Assembly (NCBI RefSeq): GCF_000286355.1
Contig: NZ_AJXN01000110.1
Coordinates: forward strand, 19,419-83,418
Direction: 5' to 3'
DNA: 64,000 bases
DNA from: Kocuria atrinae C3-8
GTDB lineage: Bacteria > Actinomycetota > Actinomycetes > Actinomycetales > Micrococcaceae
Under the pieces are notes generated by a model, which saw only the letters and a list, made by a program, of their open reading frames with translations, made no database searches and had not been told where the DNA came from. The translations under genes were made by a program, and so were the position numbers. Shown here in pieces: positions 38,962-49,388 of this stretch (its first letter is position 1; each line of letters opens with the position of its first letter).

Positions 38962-39759
38962 CTACTGCCAGATGAACCGGTGCGTCCCCATCAGCATGGA
39001 TACCGCAATGGCACCCACCGCGATCAGCACCGCAGCGCCGCCCGTGTAGAGGTCCACGCGGCTGTAGCTGGGCACACGCGCCCACGTACGCTTTCCGGCG
39101 CCGAACCCGCGCGCTTCCATGGTCATCGCCAAGCGAGTGGCCCTGCGGAGCGACTGAACCAGCAGGGTGAACGCCTGACCGCCGAACTCCTTGGTCATCC
39201 CCACCGGCCCGCGGTCGTTGCCGGCACCGCGGGCACGCCGAGCCGAGGCCAGGACGGACCATTCCTTGACCATGACCTCCACCAGGCGCAGCGCCGCCAA
39301 TGAGGCCAGCACGAAACGCTCGGGCAACCGCAAGGTTTGCGCCAGACCGTCCGCCAGATCCGTGGGGTCGGTGGTGAGCAGCACCGTGATGCCGGGCAGC
39401 GCGATGGCCAGGCCACGCAGCGCGATAGCGGCACCGGCCGCCAACGACCCGGTGGTCACGGTGATCCACCCCAGATTCAGCAGCACCGTGCCGCCCTCCG
39501 GGGACAGCATGGCGGTGCCCCAGCCGCTGATGAGCGCCGCCACCGTGATGGGCCACAGAGTGAGAAGCAGGCGCAGCGGTTTCTGCCCCGCCGCGCTGAG
39601 CAGGATCAGTTGGCCGAGCAGCGCGATGCCACTGGTCACCGGGTCCGCGCTCACCACGAGCACGGCGGTGATGAGCAGGGCACCCAGCAGTTTGACCACG
39701 GCATTGGAGCGGCCTACGGGGCTGAACCGGGCGGTGTCCCCGATAGTCGTGACGCTCAT
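38962..39759 (-). CDS. ecfT: ECF transporter transmembrane subunit
   Basis: 265 residues with five or six helices. The two coupling-helix motifs that contact the ATPases, SARRARG and MEARGFGA, are present. It overlaps the ATPase gene stop by 4 nt. Together with the fused ATPase and the YkoE-type S component it forms a dedicated (group I) vitamin importer, here controlled by thiamine pyrophosphate. Confidence 0.9.
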   Translation of the reverse strand: MSVTTIGDTARFSPVGRSNAVVKLLGALLITAVLVVSADPVTSGIALLGQLILLSAAGQKPLRLLLTLWPITVAALISGWGTAMLSPEGGTVLLNLGWITVTTGSLAAGAAIALRGLAIALPGITVLLTTDPTDLADGLAQTLRLPERFVLASLAALRLVEVMVKEWSVLASARRARGAGNDRGPVGMTKEFGGQAFTLLVQSLRRATRLAMTMEARGFGAGKRTWARVPSYSRVDLYTGGAAVLIAVGAIAVSMLMGTHRFIWQ

Positions 39760-41327
39760 GCTCCCAACCTCATTTCCACGGCGTTGAGGGCCTTGATGAG
39801 TTCACGGTCGTGGGTCACGGCCACCACGGCGGTGCCGCGTTCCATCTCCTCGACCAGCATGGTGACCAGTTCGCGCCACGTTTCTGCATCCTGGCCGAAC
39901 GTGGGCTCGTCCAGGATCAGCACCTCCGGGGCGGAGGCCAGCACGGTGGCCACCGACAGTCGCCGCTTCTGCCCGCCGGACAGCGTGAACGGGTTGGCAT
40001 CCGCGATGTCCTCGAGATCCAAGCGTCGGAGGAGGCTGTCGATGCGCTCTTCGTTCACGCCGGGTCCTGCCCCGTGACGTGCCGCCTGAAGCGGGCCGTA
40101 TTCCAGTTCCGCACGCACGGTGGAACACAGGAACTGGTGCTCGGGGTGCTGGAACACACTGCCGATGCGGGTGATGAGTTCGGATCCCTCCCACAGGGAG
40201 GGGTCCGCGGGTGCATCCCCGGCGAGGGCCTCCGTGGCCAGCACGGTTCCGGCGCACGGCAACAGTAGTCCCGCGAGGGTCAGGGCCAGCGTGGATTTTC
40301 CCGCGCCGTTCTGTCCGGTGATGGCCAGCGCCTGCCCCGCTCGCACGGTCAGGTTGATGTTCGCCGCGGCCGGAATAGCATTCCCGTTACCGAATACATC
40401 CGTTTCAACGGGCCTTCCCTTGGCCCAGGCCTTTCGCCCACGACGACGCCGCCGCGCCACCACTCGCGAGTTCGGTTGTGTTCGGCTCGCGGCCAGCCCG
40501 CGCGTTTCCAACAGTGGCGCGGCCTGCGCATCGCGTGCCGGGGCAGGGCGAGTGTGGGGTGTCCAGTCCGGAACCCATGTGCCCTGCTTTTGCAGCAGCT
40601 CACGAGCGTCCACGAGCACGTCCTTGGTCGGACCGTCGAAGGCGATGCTTCCGTGATCATCAAGCACGATCACGCGGTCCACCACGGACTCCCAGAGACC
40701 CACGCGATGCTCGACCACGATCAGGGTGGTACCTGCCATTGCCACCACGCGGTCCACGGCGTCGCGCAGCTCGACCGCTCCCTGCTCGTCCACGCTGGCG
40801 GTGGGTTCGTCCAGCAGCAACAGTTGCGGGTGCATGGCCATGGTTCCGGCCAGCGCCAGGCGTTGCTTCTGGCCACCGGACAGTGCGGTCGTGGAGTGAT
40901 CCAGCGGCAGGTCCAGACCGACTTCGGCGAGGGCGGCACCCACCCGAGGCCAGATCTGCTCGCGAGGTACGGCGAGATTCTCCAGGCCGAAAGCGACGTC
41001 GTCGCCCACGCGCGCCAGGATCACCTGTGTCTCCGGGTCTTGGTGCATGAAGCCCACCGACCCGCGGGCGTCGCGCGGGTCCAGGCCGTTGACGGTGAGA
41101 TCCCCGGAACGGGACTCACCGTCCGGGTCTTGTTCGACCCCGGCCATGGCCTGGAGCAGTGTCGATTTTCCGGCACCCGATGGGCCCAGCAGCATCACGC
41201 GCTCACCCGGCCGGATCCGGGCGCTGACCGCGCTCAAGGACGGCTGTTCGCGGCCCGGGTAGTGCCACCCGAAGTCCGTGAGCACCACTTCCGCCCCGCG
41301 CTGCTCCACGGCCACGTGCGAACTCAT
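39756..41327 (-). CDS. ecfA: ECF transporter fused double ATPase (EcfA-EcfA')
   Basis: 523 residues with two complete ABC domains in one chain. First: Walker A GPSGAGKST near 50, signature LSGGQKQ, Walker B LLLLDEP. Second: GQNGAGKST near 345, LSGGQKRR, VLILDEP. A linker of about 60 residues between them contains five consecutive Arg (VVARRRRRGRKAW). ATG 41327 overlaps the S-component stop (ATGA). Confidence 0.92.
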   Translation of the reverse strand: MSSHVAVEQRGAEVVLTDFGWHYPGREQPSLSAVSARIRPGERVMLLGPSGAGKSTLLQAMAGVEQDPDGESRSGDLTVNGLDPRDARGSVGFMHQDPETQVILARVGDDVAFGLENLAVPREQIWPRVGAALAEVGLDLPLDHSTTALSGGQKQRLALAGTMAMHPQLLLLDEPTASVDEQGAVELRDAVDRVVAMAGTTLIVVEHRVGLWESVVDRVIVLDDHGSIAFDGPTKDVLVDARELLQKQGTWVPDWTPHTRPAPARDAQAAPLLETRGLAASRTQPNSRVVARRRRRGRKAWAKGRPVETDVFGNGNAIPAAANINLTVRAGQALAITGQNGAGKSTLALTLAGLLLPCAGTVLATEALAGDAPADPSLWEGSELITRIGSVFQHPEHQFLCSTVRAELEYGPLQAARHGAGPGVNEERIDSLLRRLDLEDIADANPFTLSGGQKRRLSVATVLASAPEVLILDEPTFGQDAETWRELVTMLVEEMERGTAVVAVTHDRELIKALNAVEMRLGA

Positions 41328-41941
41328 CGCCGCGCTGCGCCCGAGGCCAGGCCGTTGAGCACTCCCGTCTTCTGCAACGCACGGGTGACCAACCACATCA
41401 GAACACCGGCGATGATCGCACCGGACAGCGTGGTGAGAGATGCGTAGACCACTTGCTGGTCGAGGGCCCATTCGAAGTTGTACATGATGTTCTCGCTGAC
41501 GCCCATGAACAGTCCGGCCAGGGCCCCACCCGCGGCGGCAACGGCCAAACCGAACTTCCGGTAGCGGGTCAGCAGGAACACGATTTCCACGGCCGCACCT
41601 TGCACCAGACCGGAAATGATCACGGTCCACCCGAAGTGCGTGCCCAGGAAACCCTCCAGGACGGCTGCGAGCAACTCGCAGAAAATAGCCGCGCCGGGCT
41701 TACGAATGATCAGCGCGCCCAGGCTTCCGGCGATCAGCCAGCCGCCGCCGATCATGCCGGTCGCCGGCGGATAGGCCACAGCAGCAGTGGTCGCCACCGG
41801 GTAGAGCAGATTAGCCCACGCCCAGAAGACGACCGCGCATACGGCGGCCAGCACCGCGGCCACCACGATGTCCACCACGCGCCACGACTTCTGAGGCGTG
41901 TTCTTGCGCGTACGAGATGTGTTGGTCTGAACCTGTGTCAT
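41324..41941 (-). CDS. ykoE: YkoE-type ECF S component for thiamine/HMP
   Basis: 205 residues with six hydrophobic segments after a basic N-terminus. The pattern (VVAAVLAAVCAVVFWAW, PPATGMIGGGWLIAGSLGALI, LEGFLGTHFG) fits the YkoE family, the substrate-binding subunit for thiamine or its pyrimidine precursor. Upstream TPP riboswitch supports the substrate. First gene of ykoE-ecfA-ecfT. AGGAGG precedes ATG 41941 but lies in a hairpin. Confidence 0.9.
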   Translation of the reverse strand: MTQVQTNTSRTRKNTPQKSWRVVDIVVAAVLAAVCAVVFWAWANLLYPVATTAAVAYPPATGMIGGGWLIAGSLGALIIRKPGAAIFCELLAAVLEGFLGTHFGWTVIISGLVQGAAVEIVFLLTRYRKFGLAVAAAGGALAGLFMGVSENIMYNFEWALDQQVVYASLTTLSGAIIAGVLMWLVTRALQKTGVLNGLASGAARR

Positions 41942-41948
41942 GTTTCAT

Positions 41949-41969
41949 CCTCCTGATGAGTACAGGAGG
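41949..41969 (-). promoter_or_regulatory. Ribosome-site-sequestering hairpin (riboswitch expression platform)
   Basis: In the mRNA, CCTCCTG (41969-41963) pairs perfectly with CAGGAGG (41955-41949), masking the ykoE ribosome site. It lies between the TPP aptamer and the start codon and suggests translational control. Confidence 0.7.
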
Positions 41970-42013
41970 GGAAAGAACCATGCACGGATCATGCACGGGT
42001 CCTTTGAGATGCT

Positions 42014-42102
42014 CGACTCCCTATCGCCGGTATTAGCCGGATCAGGTTCGAGGGTCTGCGCTGGCGCGCACTCTCAGCGCCATTCGGGCGCTCCCCTGTC
42101 GT
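42014..42102 (-). ncRNA. TPP riboswitch (THI element)
   Basis: On the minus strand the conserved blocks appear in order: ACAGGGGAGCGCC, GCGCTGAGAGTG, GACCCTCGAACCTGATCCGG, then CTAATACCGGCGATAGGGAGTC. The CTGAGA and CCTGATC cores bind the pyrimidine and pyrophosphate of TPP. It controls the thiamine-type ECF operon 73 nt downstream. Confidence 0.96.
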
Positions 42103-42140
42103 TAGTAGCTCATCTTAGACCACAAGTTCAGACCAAAGGA

Positions 42141-42179
42141 AAGCGGCGGGTCACGTTCATTGAACGTGACCCGCCGCTT
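42141..42179. terminator. Terminator after the DUF4235 gene
   Basis: Perfect inverted repeat (42141-42159 with 42161-42179), nearly no loop; it lies 18 nt after the stop of the small membrane protein. Confidence 0.8.
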
Positions 42180-42196
42180 GCACGGATCGGGCAGAC

Positions 42197-42463
42197 TCAG
42201 ATTTCGGACTGCGACGTATTGTCCTGATCGTCCTCGTTGAGTTTGGCCATCGCGCGCTGCACGCCCACCTTGACCAGGGTGGTCACCAAACCGGTGAGGA
42301 GAGCCCACACGATGATGTCGCGCCAGGCCTCGTCCGGATCGGGGTTCTTGGCGGGAGGCTCATTGCCGGTGACCTTCTTCCACCCCGCGGTCAGGACCTT
42401 TGTGGCCACTGCGGTTCCGCCCAGCGATGCGGCGGTGCTGGCCAAATCAATTGCTTTGCTCAT
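42197..42463 (-). CDS. DUF4235-type small membrane protein
   Basis: 88 residues from ATG 42463 (GAGGAG upstream). Two hydrophobic stretches (about 8-28 and 48-68) flank KKVTGNEPPAKNPDPDEAWRD. This pattern fits the actinobacterial DUF4235 family, whose function is unknown. Tail is acidic. Same strand as the mnh genes but 94 nt after mnhG, so co-transcription is possible. Confidence 0.8.
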   Translation of the reverse strand: MSKAIDLASTAASLGGTAVATKVLTAGWKKVTGNEPPAKNPDPDEAWRDIIVWALLTGLVTTLVKVGVQRAMAKLNEDDQDNTSQSEI

Positions 42464-42557
42464 CGAACGCTCCTCTTCATGGTTCACAGTTCTCCACCAA
42501 GCATACGAACCACTGGGTGGTTCTACGACAACTTCAGCCCCTGCCGGGCCGAGAATT

Positions 42558-42923
42558 TTAATCCTCGCGCCGGGTACTCGCGTAATCGACCACGTTCTTG
42601 AGGTCGTCCTGAGTGAGGTTCTCCTCGTGCAGGTGCTTGGACCGGTACGCCGAACGCCCCACCATGTGGGCCGACACAGGAACGGTCAGCAGCATGAAAA
42701 TCCACGCCAGGATCAACAACGGGATCATCTTGGGGTCACGGCCCTCGATCGCCACCGCGGTCAGCAGCAACAACAGACCGAATACCTGGGGCTTGGTACC
42801 CGCGTGCATCCGGGAAAGCAGGTCCGGGAATCGCACCAGGCCCACGGCAGCGGCCAGCGACATGAGGCAACCGACCACCATGCACACGGCGGCGACAATA
42901 TCCAGAATGAGTTCGAGCGTCAT
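42558..42923 (-). CDS. mnhG: Mrp antiporter subunit G
   Basis: 121 residues with three helices; GLVRFPDLLSRMHAGTKPQ is the PhaG/MnhG signature. Part of the multisubunit Na+/H+ antiporter that exports Na+ using the proton gradient. Start overlaps mnhF stop (ATGA). Last gene of mnhA-C-D-E-F-G. Confidence 0.94.
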   Translation of the reverse strand: MTLELILDIVAAVCMVVGCLMSLAAAVGLVRFPDLLSRMHAGTKPQVFGLLLLLTAVAIEGRDPKMIPLLILAWIFMLLTVPVSAHMVGRSAYRSKHLHEENLTQDDLKNVVDYASTRRED

Positions 42924-43183
42924 GGCTTCCCCGTTCCCACGTTGCGGGCCACGGTCACGGATCCCAGGAATCCGATGAGCGAGACGATGACCAACAGGAA
43001 GATGTTGTTCATGTGGTGGTTGTAGACCATCTCGATGGCCAGGGACGCACCCACAATGGCCAGCAACACGTCACTGGCGATCACACGGTCCAGGAGTGAA
43101 GGTCCCTTGGCCAGGCGGTAAATGGCGCCGGCCGCAGCCAGTACCAGAAAGACTCCGCAGATCCACACGGCTATCTCGAACAT
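42920..43183 (-). CDS. mnhF: Mrp antiporter subunit F
   Basis: 87 residues with three helices; GPSLLDRVIASDVLL is the family core. Overlaps mnhG by 4 nt and follows mnhE after 3 nt. Essential small subunit of the Mrp complex. Confidence 0.94.
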   Translation of the reverse strand: MFEIAVWICGVFLVLAAAGAIYRLAKGPSLLDRVIASDVLLAIVGASLAIEMVYNHHMNNIFLLVIVSLIGFLGSVTVARNVGTGKP

Positions 43184-43186
43184 GGC

Positions 43187-43834
43187 CTACTCCTTTCCCC
43201 GGTCGGATGACTCGCCTGCGCGGTGCATCTGCGTGGACGGTGAATGAATCATGCCGGTCGCGGTGGTGTCATCACCCTTGGACTCGTGCTTCAGCGCCTT
43301 CAACTGGTCCTTGTTGCCCATGATCCGAATCCACGCGGCCTCGATTCGGAGGGCGGACTTCCGGAAGATCTCCGCTTGCTCCTCGTTGGAGACGTCCAGG
43401 ACGTGGAAGTACAAGATGCCCGAACCGCGATCCACCTCGATCACCAGCGATCCCGGGATCAGGGCCATGGTGTGTCCCACGGCGGTCATCAACAGGTCGT
43501 TGTTCTGTCGCAGCTTCACGCCCACCACAGCGTTGTGCACGTTAGGACCTTGCAGGAGTGCAAGTTTGAACACGTGGAAACTCGCTTTGGCCACCTGCCA
43601 GATGAACGTCACCACGAATACGGCGAAGTGGAGGACGTTGAAGCGGCCGGAGAGTTTGACGGGTGGCAGCGTCAGAGCACGGGTCACCATGAAAGCGAGG
43701 ATCAGCCCGAAGGCCAGGTTCCCCAGGCTCCAGTCGCCCCACAGCGCGCCCCACACCACGACCAGCCACAGCAGTAGCGGGATGTCGGCGCGGAACGTGC
43801 TCTGGGAACGCTTCAGTGTGGGAGAAGTACTCAC
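43187..43834 (-). CDS. mnhE: Mrp antiporter subunit E
   Basis: 215 residues. Two or three N-terminal helices, then the cytoplasmic domain with TLIPGS-type motif (HTMALIPGSLVIEVD) and FHVLDV. The C-terminus is a polar extension of about 45 residues beyond the usual end. Start overlaps mnhD stop by 4 nt. Confidence 0.92.
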   Translation of the reverse strand: MSTSPTLKRSQSTFRADIPLLLWLVVVWGALWGDWSLGNLAFGLILAFMVTRALTLPPVKLSGRFNVLHFAVFVVTFIWQVAKASFHVFKLALLQGPNVHNAVVGVKLRQNNDLLMTAVGHTMALIPGSLVIEVDRGSGILYFHVLDVSNEEQAEIFRKSALRIEAAWIRIMGNKDQLKALKHESKGDDTTATGMIHSPSTQMHRAGESSDRGKE

Positions 43835-45467
43835 TGTGCCTCCTCACTCACGCCGCCCTGGCCCACCGGGGCGAAGACGGCATCGATGTAACGATCCGGG
43901 TTGATCAAGTTCTGTGAGGCGTTATCCGCCAGGTCGAACAGCGGACCGGCGAACACGGTCAGGGCAACACCCACGACCACCAGCGCCGTGGTGGCTCCCA
44001 CCATGAAGCTCGGCATGAGCACCACGGCGTCCCGGCCGGCAAACGTGCTCGACTCGTCTCGCGAGGCCGGACCGGACGTCCGGGGCCGCTTGCCGTCCCT
44101 CGTGCGCGAACGGAGCACAGGATCGGGGTACTCTGCGTCGTCCACGCTGCGCAGGAACACGCGGATCCACACACGGATCAAGGCGAGCAGGGTCAGCAGC
44201 GAGACGAACACGCTGACGCCCACCAAGAGGTAGTCCAGGCTGGTTCCTCGGGTCACGCCCGCTTCCAGGAGACCCACCTTGCCCAAGAAGCCGGAGAACG
44301 GCGGAATGCCACCAAGGTTCAGGGCCGGGATCATGTACAGAATGCCGAGCAACGGTGAGATCTTGAGCATGCCCGCGAGGCGATCCACGTTGGTGGAGCC
44401 GCCACGCCGTTCGATCAGGCCAGCAACCAGGAACAGGCTGGTCTGGATCACGATGTGGTGGGCAATGTAATAGACCACTGCCGCCAACGCGGCCTCGGTC
44501 CCCACTGCGATGCCGAAGATCATGTACCCGATGTGACTGATCAGCGTGAACGAGAGCATACGTTTGATGTCGATCTGGGCCAGCGCACCCAGGATGCCCA
44601 CCAGCATGGTGAGCAGGGCGACCCACATGAGTAGGTCGTTGATCTGTGTTCCGGGGAACAACAGGGTCTCGGTACGGATGATCGAGTAGACGCCCACCTT
44701 GGTCAACAGGCCCGCGAACACGGCGGTCACCGGTGCGGAGGCGGTCGGGTAGGAGTCGGGCAGCCAGAACGACAGCGGGAAGATTGCGGCCTTCACGCCG
44801 AACGCGATGAGCAGCATCAGGTGCAGCTGCATCTGGGTGCCTGCGGCAGGTCCGCCAACTTCATGGACAGATCGGCCATGTTCACCGTGCCTGTGGCGCC
44901 GTAGATCATGCCGATCGAAATCAGGAACAGCACGGAGGAGATCACCGAGACCACCACGTAGGTGACGCCGGCACGGATGCGCTGCACGGTTCCGCCCATG
45001 GTCAGTAGCACGTAGGAGGCGGTCAGCAGGATCTCGAAACCCACGTACAAGTTGAACAGGTCTCCGGCGAGGAACGCGTTGGAGACACCGGCCACCAGGA
45101 TCAAGAAGGTGGGGTAGAAGATCGAGATGGGGCCCTCGTCGTCGCCGTCGGCGACGCCCTCGCCCGCCGCGTAGATCAACACCGCCAAGGAAACGACCAC
45201 GGAGACCACGAGCATCAGGGCGGACAGCTGGTCGACGACCATCACGATGCCGAAGGGTGCGGCCCAATCACCCAGGTGGATGGCCTGCGGGCCCTGGTTC
45301 CACACGGTGATCATGATCATCACGTTCAACGCCAGAGTCACGCTCATGGCACCGATCGTCACGAAGCGCTGCAACCGGTTCCGGTGCACGATCAACATGT
45401 TCATCGCGGCGCCCAGGAAGGGGATCACCACGGCCAGCGGAGCTAGCTGCGCGAAGTCATAGTTCAT
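43831..45467 (-). CDS. mnhD: Mrp antiporter subunit D
   Basis: 545 residues after restoring one base near 44846 (CCC read as CC). It is homologous to NuoN/NuoM ion-pumping subunits: about fourteen helices, with LPDSYPTASAPVTAVFAGLLTK-type helix 7/8 region (conserved Lys) and IAHHIVIQ. A polar insertion (about 460-490, RSRTRDGKRPRTSG) lies before the last helix. ATGA overlap with mnhC. Confidence 0.93.
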
Positions 45468-46054
45468 GATCGACCCTCCTCTCCGGTGTCCTCGGGTCCG
45501 TGACCCTCATGGCGATGGCCCTCTGCGTGTTCGACGTAGTCCGGTGATGAAGGGGCAGCCAGGTGCTGTGCTCGGTGATGTCCGGGGGACTCAGTGGCTT
45601 CCTCTTCGTTGTGACGTGGCCGTACGGGCGGAGTGTCCGAGTCGGTGAACTCGGAGGAGTCCTGGGGCATGGCGTCGTCGTCCTCGGCGTCGTAGGCGGA
45701 CTGCTGTGCCACGCGACGGTCTTCAAGGTCGTCCTGGATCTCGTCGCGGCGGGCCAGGGTCCAGGAGCGGTAGATCATGCTCAGGATGAACGCCGTGGTG
45801 GCCAGCGAAATCACGATCGCGGTCAGGATCAACGCCTGCGGTAGGGGATCCGAGTACTCGGATCCGTCAAGATCCTTGTTGTAGAGCGGAGCGAATCCGG
45901 GGGCGCCACCCGCGTGCAGGATCAGTAGGTTGGTGGCGTTGGTCAAGAGCATGATGCCCAGCAACACGCGGGTCATGGAGCGTTCCAGGAGCAAGTACAC
46001 GCCCACGGAGTACATCACGCCCATGACCACGAGCAATGTCAGGTTGACAGTCAT
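45464..46054 (-). CDS. mnhC: Mrp antiporter subunit C
   Basis: 196 residues. The first 105 match NuoK-like MnhC (three helices, GIMLLTNATNLLIL and DPLPQALILTAIVI). The remaining ~90 residues form a His/Glu/Asp-rich low-complexity cytoplasmic tail, longer than in most MnhC. Overlaps mnhA and mnhD by 4 nt each. Confidence 0.93.
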   Translation of the reverse strand: MTVNLTLLVVMGVMYSVGVYLLLERSMTRVLLGIMLLTNATNLLILHAGGAPGFAPLYNKDLDGSEYSDPLPQALILTAIVISLATTAFILSMIYRSWTLARRDEIQDDLEDRRVAQQSAYDAEDDDAMPQDSSEFTDSDTPPVRPRHNEEEATESPGHHRAQHLAAPSSPDYVEHAEGHRHEGHGPEDTGEEGRS

Positions 46055-49000
46055 CCCTGCACCTCCGTGGGGTTGCCACCCGTGGCCGAGGCTCCGGGTC
46101 CGTTGGACGTGGTTGCGGAAGCGGAGTCCCCCACGCGCTGCGCGGAGACGGACGGACCGCTGCGGGTCACGCGGATGCGAGAACCACCGCCCTTCTTGGT
46201 GGTGCCGTCGAAGGCCTCACGTTCCTTACGCTCGTCGATGCGCCCGCCCAACGAACGCAGGATGTCCAGGACCAGTCCGATCACGATCAGGTAGACACCG
46301 ATGTCGAAGATCACGGAGGTCACGAATTTCACGTGGCCGAACACGATCATGTCCCACTCGAACGTGTAGCTCTGCATGACGGTGCCACCGAAAAGCACGG
46401 GCACGATCGAGTAGAGCGAGGCGATGGCCAGACCCGCACCGAGCATCCAACCGGCATTGACCGGGGTGGCCCGTTCCAGTTCGTAACGGCCGCCGGCCAG
46501 ATAGCGCAGCGTGAGCGCCAGGGCGGCCATGAGGCCACCGGCAAAGCCGCCACCGGGGTCATTGTGCCCGGCGATCAGCAGGTAGATGGAGACCATCATG
46601 AAGGTGTGGAACAGCAACCGTGCGATCACTTCGAAGATGATGGAGCGCCGTTCGGGTGCCAGCGTCCGGCCGGCCAGGATGAACGGGTCGGCATCCGGGC
46701 GTGATGAGAAGCGACGGGCCAGATCCAGCTGCTCGGTGTTGACGTTCTGCGAATGGGCGGCCGCGTTCATCGTGCGGATCATCTTGAGTTCAGACGTGTC
46801 CAGCTGGTGCCGCTCGCTGCGCAACCTGTCGCCACGGCTCTTCACGAAGATCAACGAGGCGATGCCGGTGGCCGCCACGACCAGCACGGTGATCTCACCG
46901 AAGGTGTCCCACGCGCGGATGTCGACCAGGATCACGTTGACCACGTTGGCGCCGTCGCCCTCTTCGTAAGCCAGGCGAGGCAGGTCGAGCGAGATGCGCT
47001 CGGCGGAGCGGGACGAGATCGAGAAGGCCGCAAGGGCCATCATGAACAGCCCGAACGCCACGGCGAAGATCACGCGGAAGGCCTTGCGACCGGCGGGTCG
47101 GCGGTTCCACAGTGGACCGGGCAGCGAACGCAGCGCCAGCACGAAGGCCACCAGCATGATGGTCTCCACGAGCGTCTGGGTCAGCGCCAGGTCCGGGGCA
47201 CCCTGCAGGGCGAAGATGAGCGCAAGGCCGTAACCGGTCACGGAAACGAGCAGCACCGCGAGGAACCGCTTGCCCGCGGTGAGCACCAACAGTGCCGCCA
47301 CGATCATGGCAATGCCGGTGACCAGCTGGCCCGGGGAATCCGCGTAGCGGGTGTCGGCCAACGGCGGGGTTTCGTACCAGAACAGCGCGATCAGGGGCAC
47401 CACGATCGCGGTAACCAGGATGACCGACAGGTAGAACTTCAGCGAACACGCTGTGTGCGACCGGTGACCCACACGGCCACCAGGTCCAGTGCGTTGACGA
47501 TCTTTCGGTAAACGAAGTCACCGGTGGGAACCTCCGGCAGCCTGTCCTGGAACTGGCCCACGGGGCGGCGAGCGAAGTACAGCACCGCACCCAAGGCGAT
47601 GATCAGCGCGGACAGGCCCAGGGCCACGGTGAATCCGTGCCACAGCACCAAGTGCACCCCGGATTCGGCGGCGTCGGAGAACTCCTCCTGATAGGGCTTG
47701 ATACCGGCTTCCATGGGCTTGGGGTACAGACCGAACACTACGGTGAGGACTGCCAGAACGGCCGGGGCCAGGATGAAACCCCACGGGACCGGCTTGAAGT
47801 CACCGATGACCGACTGGCCATCCTCTGCGGTGTCCAGTTCGGAGAATTGTCCTGGCTTGCGGGCGAAGCCACCCCACATGAAGCGCGCGCTGTAGGCGAA
47901 GGTCAGGATGGAGCCGATGACCACGCCCACGAGCATGATCATGCCCAGGGGTTCCGCGCTGTGGTCCACGAGTGCGGTGAGCACGGCTTCCTTAGTCACG
48001 AAACCGAACAGCGGTGGCACACCCGCCATGGACGCGGCACCGATGAGCGAAACGACGAACAACTTGGGAGCACTGCGCCCCACACCCGAGAGCCTGCGGA
48101 TGTCTCGCGTTCCGGCCTGGTGGTCGATGATGCCCACGCACAGGAACAGGGTGGCCTTGAACAGACCGTGGGCCATGACCATGCCCATGCCGGCCATGGC
48201 CGTGTCCGCGGAACCAAAACTGATGACCGCGGTGATGAAGCCCAACTGACTCACGGTGCCGTAGGCGAGGATGAGTTTGAGGTCGAACTGGCGCAGGCCA
48301 CCCAGCGCCGAAGATCATGGTGGCCAGACCCAGGGAAACCGTGACCGGCAACCACCACTCGGTCGCGGCGAACCCCGGAGCGAAGCGTGCCACCAGGTAG
48401 ATGCCGGCCTTGACCATGGCCGCAGCGTGCAGGTATGCGGAGACCGGCGTGGGTGCGGCCATGGCCGCGGGAAGCCAGAAGTGTGTGGGGAACAGCGCGG
48501 ACTTGGAGATCGCGCCGGCCAGGATCAGGATAATGGCCGCGTTGAGGGTGGCGGACGTCGCCATCAGTTCCGGGGCGGCGTCGACAATCTGTGAGACGCG
48601 GTAGGTCCCCGCGGCCTCGCCCAGCATGATCATGCCCACGAGCATCGCCAGGCCACCCGCGGTGGTGATCACGAGCGCCTGCAACGCGGCGCGACGAGCG
48701 GCGAGCTTGGTGCGCGAGTAGCTGATCAGCAGGAACGACAGGACCGAGGTGATTTCCCAGAAGACGAAGAGCACCAGGAGGTCGTCCGCGGTGACCAGAC
48801 CGAACATGGCCCCGGCGAACGCCACGAGCTGCGCTGCGAAGGCCCCGATCCCGTCCGCATCGGACTTGAAGTACAGCGCACAGTAAATCAACACGAGTGC
48901 GCCCACACCCAGGATCAGCAGGCTCATCATGTAGGCGAGCGCGTCCATGCGGAAGGCCAGGGTGATCCCCAGCTGCGGGATCCACTCGAGGGTGCTGTAC

Positions 49001-49164
49001 CACTCGCCGGATTCACCGTAGACGCGGGGAGTTTGAGTGAACAGCCAAATCAACGAACCAAGGGGCACCAGTGCCACGGCGTAGAAGCCGGATCGTCCGG
49101 TTCGTTTGAGGATCGCTGGCGCACACAGGGCTGCAAGGCCGTGGAGGAGCAGCACAGCGAGCAT
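46051..49164 (-). CDS. mnhA: Mrp antiporter subunit A with fused subunit B
   Basis: 1038 residues once three bases are restored (two near 48304 in a CCCT context, one near 47442). The N-terminal ~780 residues are the NuoL-like subunit A (LLVLFVFWEITSVLSFLLI, FPTHFWLPAAMAAPTPVSAYLH). The C-terminal ~230 contain the MnhB domain (TFMMVSIYLLIAGHNDPGGGF). No separate mnhB exists, so the fusion supplies both. First gene of the operon; start ATG 49164. Confidence 0.93.
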
Positions 49165-49388
49165 AGAAACCTAAACCTCTCTGGAGGTCACAAACAGCAT
49201 GGACATGACCCCCACGAAAGGCACGGTTCTACCCAGGCGGACGGGCCGGAAGATTCCTGCCAATCCTAACAAAGCGCATAAATGACACGTCCACATTTTC
49301 CTCTGGGTGAACCGAGGAACGAAAAGCTCGCGCGCCACCCCGTTAATTCTTTACCCGCGGGTCACATCTGGGCCCTAGGGTGGGGGCC

